Shown in pieces: positions 18,233-21,900 of a stretch of 21,900 nucleotides of DNA. The DNA is taken from assembly GCA_003550305.1 (NCBI GenBank), contig QKYT01000011.1:34652-56551 (forward strand), given 5' to 3'. The position numbers and the translations under genes are program-made. Source of the DNA: Glomus cerebriforme (lineage: Eukaryota; Glomeromycota; Glomeromycetes; Glomerales; Glomeraceae). Numbering within the stretch: position 1 is the first letter of the stretch; every line of letters begins with the position of its first letter. The notes under the pieces are model-generated. The model had not been told where the DNA came from, ran no database searches, and was given only the letters and a program-made list of their open reading frames with translations.

Positions 18233-19375
18233 TTATAAATCTAAAATTTTTTTAACTATACCTAAATTAATATATTTGTCAACTATTTCTATCATGCTTA
18301 AACAATCAACAAAGTGCCTTTCGTGGTATACTATTTATCCAACTTTCAAAAAAGAACTCTAATTCTTCTGAAAACAATATTGTTGGCATAATGTTAGATT
18401 CATGATTATATAATAATATTTCATAAATATTTTTATGTGAATATTTTACAATCGTCTCCAATGTTTCTTTTTCACTCAAAAGTTCACCTCCACATGAAAT
18501 TCTAATACTTTCCAAATATTGACAACAATTAAAAACTATTTAAATGTTTCTAATTCATTATTCTTAAATCCAGTGGAAAGTTTTCTAAGATTTGGACAAA
18601 TTTAGCAATAACCAAATTCAATGAATTATCAACATCACCATCATCGTAACTAGCTATATAAAATTGTTTTAAATTTTTCCATTTGCTTCTAAGAATTTTA
18701 TCAATAATTCACATCCTGGAGATACATTGCAAATTTTTAAAGTTTGTGAAAAATAGCGTGTTGTATTACAAAATCTTGAATATAAATGAATGTAACATCA
18801 AGTTCTTGTAAAATTGAATTTCTCTGAACAGAAATTAAATCTTCTGATTCATTCGAAATAAAATGTCCAATACATATAGTGAGTGATTGTATATTTTGAC
18901 ATATTTGAGATAATTGATAAAAAAATTCGGATGAAGTTCTTGAATCACAACTTAATGTTGAGAGATCTTGTAAGTAATCTTTGCTTCAGGGGATATAAAA
19001 AGATAGAACTTATATATGGATATTGATTAACCATCAATTTTTTTAAAGAAGTGCTTTGTTTCATATATCATTAAATATTTCTTGCATAACTATAAGGGTA
19101 TTATTGCTTAAATCATGTGATGAAATTTTTTTCAAGCTCACGGCTAACTTTGCCAACTGTAAGAATTTTACAAAAAGCTGCATAATTAAACATTGGAGAT
19201 TTTGAAGTTGGAGGCAAAATAACAATTCCATTCGTATATAAAATTTCTTTTTATTCATTTGGAAGACAAGCAATTAACGTATGAAAATTTGAAGTTTAAT
19301 AATTCCAAGAATATCTCCAAATAATTCTCACCGAAATCTCACATCAAAGGCGATTAATTAATAAACAAAATAAAA
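18233..19375 (-). pseudogene. F-box/LRR-type protein pseudogene
   Basis: Read on the minus strand, it follows the layout of the Rhizophagus-type F-box/LRR proteins as I know them. The F-box end FCLLINRL is followed by TGA where Trp is expected, then CEISVRIIWRYSWNY and a stop. Next come LIACLPNE, stop, ILYTNGIVILPPTSKSP and MFNYAAFCKIL. A degenerate LRR middle part (about 19060-18540) carries many frame breaks. The end region reads CCQYLESIRISCGG, EKETLETIVKYSHKN and LEFFFESWINSIPRKA. A frame shift follows, then a tail MIEIVDKYINLGIVKK and TAA at 18235-18233. The start of the F-box is lost. F-box proteins normally link targets to SCF ubiquitin ligases. This copy has too many stops to function. 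Confidence 0.8.
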
Positions 19376-20535
19376 TAATAATTTTATGTATTTACTGTAT
19401 GAATCAAATATCACGCTATTTATTTAGATCTGTAAATTTTAAAACAGAAAAAAATATTAGATTCATATAATATTATTATAAATACAATTGTAAATTTACC
19501 TGGATAATTAATATTATAAATAAGACAAAATAATATACGCTATTTTACTATATTAAACTTGTACAAACTGTTATTCTTCTTTCCATTCTTGTTAAATGGT
19601 AAAAGTAAGGTAGGTATTGTACAATATAACTCAGAGACCTTTGACTTCTCGCTAGATTTCCTCCGCGGAAGTAATAAAACATAAATTTTATTTTAGTGAC
19701 ATGTGCAAAACATTTGTATCTGTTGGTAGAACCAAAACGGTTAATCAAATCCAATTTCTTACCAAAATCTGGTATAATTATAAACTGGAGAATTTATACT
19801 ATAAATTGTCATTTTCCACAATTAGTAAAAATTTAAAATAGTTAATTATTAATTCAAATTTTATATTTTTTTCAACAATTTGTTTGTGATTGATTAACAT
19901 TAATCATAATTATACGCGAAAATTTAATTTCGAGAATTTTTCATCATAACAAAAATTATTTATCGATTTACTATAGTTTGAATTGTTAAACTAACTTTAT
20001 TTAAAGAAATAGAGAAAAAACATTCTAAGGTTGATTTGTTCTCTTTTTTTATAATTCATAGCTTCTCACTCTGAGAAGCAATTCAAATATTTAACCCTTA
20101 CAATTTTATAGTCAATCAAGGCACACATTTATTATTTAGCGAATACATAATTTAAAATTCACGATTTTTTTTTTTGCAAAAACAATTACAAGTTATTTAA
20201 CAAATTTTGTACTAAAATATTTAATATGTATCAATATTTGTTTATAAAATACAAACAATCATAAATATTTCAAAGGTTATTTTGTTGTAAAATTTTCATA
20301 AATACAGTAATTGTTTATTAAAATATTAAACAAATCTTTCCATCAGAGTAAAATTGCAAATATACAACTAACAATTACACGTTGTTGTTTTCATAAATTT
20401 ATATTTATAGGTTAGCATTTTTATGGATGATTTTTCTCCTTTATATTTTCTATATCATCGATCAATACTATGCTTCACAAAAGTTCTCAAAAATCTGATG
20501 GTATAAAATGTAAAATTATTTATTTGTTTAGGTGA
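19376..20535. other. Gene-less AT-rich stretch
   Basis: No supported gene. The minus-strand open frame at 19548-19754 has ordinary-looking composition but no motif. A hairpin at 20061-20079 is listed separately. A C/G-rich word TTCCTCCGCGGAAG at about 19659-19672 stands out in otherwise AT-rich DNA but matches no site that I can name. Confidence 0.5.
20061..20079. repeat. Perfect short hairpin
   Basis: GCTTCTCA / CTC / TGAGAAGC: eight-base arms, exact complements, three-base loop, about 50% GC in the arms against an AT-rich background. It has no nearby gene end for which it would act as a terminator, and no known element matches. Confidence 0.6.
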
Positions 20536-20663
20536 TTTAGAGATGCTCCAGAAAACAATTACCAAAAGTTCGTGATGACGTTAATCAACAACTAGAATTA
20601 CTGATAGTAGCTTATAAAGAATTCTTAGAATTGTTATATTTTATAAAGGATGTAAATTTATGA
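20536..20663 (+). pseudogene. Unassigned coding relic
   Basis: After a TTTGTTTAG that resembles a splice acceptor (ending 20531), the frame reads FRDAPENNYQK. A one-base shift leads to VRDDVNQQLELLIVAYKEF then LELLYFIKDVNL and a TGA at 20661-20663. The composition is clearly protein-like. It seems to be the last part of a lost gene, since nothing upstream continues it convincingly. Family not recognised. Confidence 0.4.
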
Positions 20664-21003
20664 TGTATTGAGTACTATTATTAAAATAATTTTCTATAGT
20701 TCAATTCAATAAATATAGTTAAATATTTAGTAAATTCCAAAGTAACAATTAAGCTCTTTTATGATCATTTCATCAATAAAATATTTATAGGAACATTTCA
20801 GTTCAGAATTTTTTAATAAGATTATTTTTAAAATTATTTATATAAATATAATAATAATTTTCAGAATAAAAAATTTGAAAATCAGTAAAATTTTAATTAT
20901 ATTACTCTTTAAAAGAGTAAAAACTGCATATAAAAAATTAAGTCCATATTTCATTTAAACTTTTAATCACTATAACAAATAAATAGTTGTTTCTACATCT
21001 TTT

Positions 21004-21105
21004 TCAGTTTTTTTCATCTAGTTCAGTAAGTAAAACTTTTTTGTGCATCAACATTTCTTTTTTCATAGCAATTTTACATACTAATTCTTATGCTTTTTCT
21101 TTATT
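21004..21105 (-). pseudogene. Decayed extra Sel1-repeat tail beyond the stop
   Basis: Past the stop of the Sel1 gene at 21129, and in another frame, the minus strand reads NKEKA, stop, ELVCKIAMKKEM and further to a TGA at 21006-21004. NKEKA(F)EL matches the inner half of a Sel1 repeat (compare VNKEKAFKLY in the gene itself). It is most simply the remains of a further repeat cut off by a premature stop or shift. Confidence 0.4.
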
Positions 21106-21128
21106 AATTCAATTTCAAGTTTCATGAT

Positions 21129-21900
21129 TTAAATATGATCAAGCTTATATTGAGCATCAATAAATCCTTGGTCGGCTGATTTTTTATAAAATACTATTGC
21201 TCTTATTTTATTTTGACAAACTCCTTTACCCAATTCATAAAATTCACCTAATTTATATAATGCAACTTTGTTATCATTTTCTGCAGCTTTATGATACCAA
21301 TAATTAATCTTATCTAAATCACTTAATTCTTCATCAGTTTTACCTAAATTATTTGAAACACTACTTCCGGCTGCCTCATTGTATAATTCAAATCCCTTTT
21401 CTTTATCAACTTTTGTTCCAATACCATTTATATAATAATATCCAAGTATAAATTTTGCGTTCATGTTTCCATTTTCAGCGGATTTTTTATTAAATTCAAA
21501 TGCTTTAATTTCATCTTTATTAACACCATTTCCTAATTCATAACATTCACCTAAATTAAATTGTGCAATTTCTTCTCCCTTTTCAGCTGTCTTTTGATAC
21601 CAGTAAAAAGCCATTTTAAAATTAATTTCTGTACCAATGCCACTTTCATACAAATAGCCAAGCTTAGTTTGAGCATTTGAATACCCTTGTTCAGCTGATT
21701 TTTTATAATTTTCAAATGCTTTAACTTTATCTTTTTCAATACCTTTTCCATACTCATAACAAATACCTAAATTGTATTGTGCAATCTCATGTCTTTTTTC
21801 AGCTATTTCTTTATATAATTTAAATGCTTTTTCTTTATTAACTTCAATACCAATTCCTTTATCATAACAATAAGCAACTCTAAACTTCGCATTTAAATAT
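21129..21900 (-). CDS. Sel1-repeat protein, 3' part (continues beyond the window)
   Basis: The frame is open from the window edge (first full codon at 21899-21897) to the TAA at 21131-21129, giving 256 residues with no start in view. It is made of 36-residue Sel1 repeats. The first four begin with LNAKFRVAYCYDKGIG, EIAQYNLGICYEYGKG, SNAQTKLGYLYESGIG and EIAQFNLGECYELGNG. MNAKFILGYYYINGIG opens a fifth, which is followed by an irregular segment (SSVSNNLGKTDEELSD then INYWYHKAAEND). A last repeat (VALYKLGEFYELGKG) ends in a stub. These are scaffold-type solenoid repeats, with no kinase or other domain in the visible part. It differs from the Sel1 gene at 11623-13062 in linker wording, so the two are paralogues, not a recent duplication. 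Confidence 0.9.
   Translation of the reverse strand, partial: YLNAKFRVAYCYDKGIGIEVNKEKAFKLYKEIAEKRHEIAQYNLGICYEYGKGIEKDKVKAFENYKKSAEQGYSNAQTKLGYLYESGIGTEINFKMAFYWYQKTAEKGEEIAQFNLGECYELGNGVNKDEIKAFEFNKKSAENGNMNAKFILGYYYINGIGTKVDKEKGFELYNEAAGSSVSNNLGKTDEELSDLDKINYWYHKAAENDNKVALYKLGEFYELGKGVCQNKIRAIVFYKKSADQGFIDAQYKLDHI

Noticed and set aside
19548..19754. Minus-strand open frame of 68 residues
   Set aside because: No motif, no splice or homology support, in an otherwise gene-free stretch.
1..21900. CRISPR array, bacterial operon signals or terminators
   Set aside because: Spliceosomal introns and fungal gene families show a eukaryotic nuclear sequence. No regular spacer-repeat array was seen.

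Overview
The window is a very AT-rich, intron-containing eukaryotic segment. Introns are short (about 68-103 bp, GT..AG), intergenic DNA is poly-A/poly-T laden, and the readable proteins belong to four families greatly multiplied in arbuscular mycorrhizal fungi (Glomeromycotina, Rhizophagus type): Cys-motif plus TKL-like protein kinases, Sel1-repeat proteins, BTB-BACK-TLDc proteins and F-box/LRR proteins. Assignment to Rhizophagus or a close relative is an inference from these families and their wording. A few N bases (5726, 6504-6507, 6516-6517) show a draft assembly, and several frame breaks lie in A/T runs, so some may be sequencing errors.

Layout. 1-5.3 kb is a graveyard of coding relics: a BTB domain on the minus strand (453-689), an unassigned relic (287-483), a Ser/Pro-repeat relic (2276-2641), a coiled-coil protein in broken frames (3839-4476), a TLDc scrap (about 3751-3798) and unassigned scraps (4743-5130), with small tandem and inverted repeats between. 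5.4-10.8 kb holds two tandem plus-strand kinase genes (5494-7683 and 8882-10828), both intact. Each has an N-terminal four-Cys motif, a complete kinase domain and a C-terminal tail made of short exons separated only by phase-1 introns. 11.1-14.0 kb holds an intact minus-strand Sel1-repeat gene (11623-13062) set between two copies of a roughly 135-bp sequence in inverted orientation. 14.3-16.2 kb is a decayed hAT DNA transposon whose transposase exons and at least one intron are still legible. 16.4-17.9 kb is a minus-strand BTB-BACK-TLDc gene with one frame break in the TLDc domain. 18.2-19.4 kb is an F-box/LRR pseudogene. 21.1-21.9 kb is the 3' end of a second Sel1-repeat gene running off the window.

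How the parts fit. All the complete genes are of signalling or scaffold type: kinases, Sel1 solenoids (protein-protein adaptors) and a BTB/TLDc protein (candidate CUL3 adaptor). No operon-like arrangement is expected in this organism, and direct cooperation between these genes cannot be shown from sequence. What the window does show is birth and death of lineage-expanded families. Tandem kinases have diverged through exon-cassette tails, Sel1 arrays have grown by two-repeat units, intact and dead members of the BTB and F-box families lie close together, and repeats and a transposon are interspersed.
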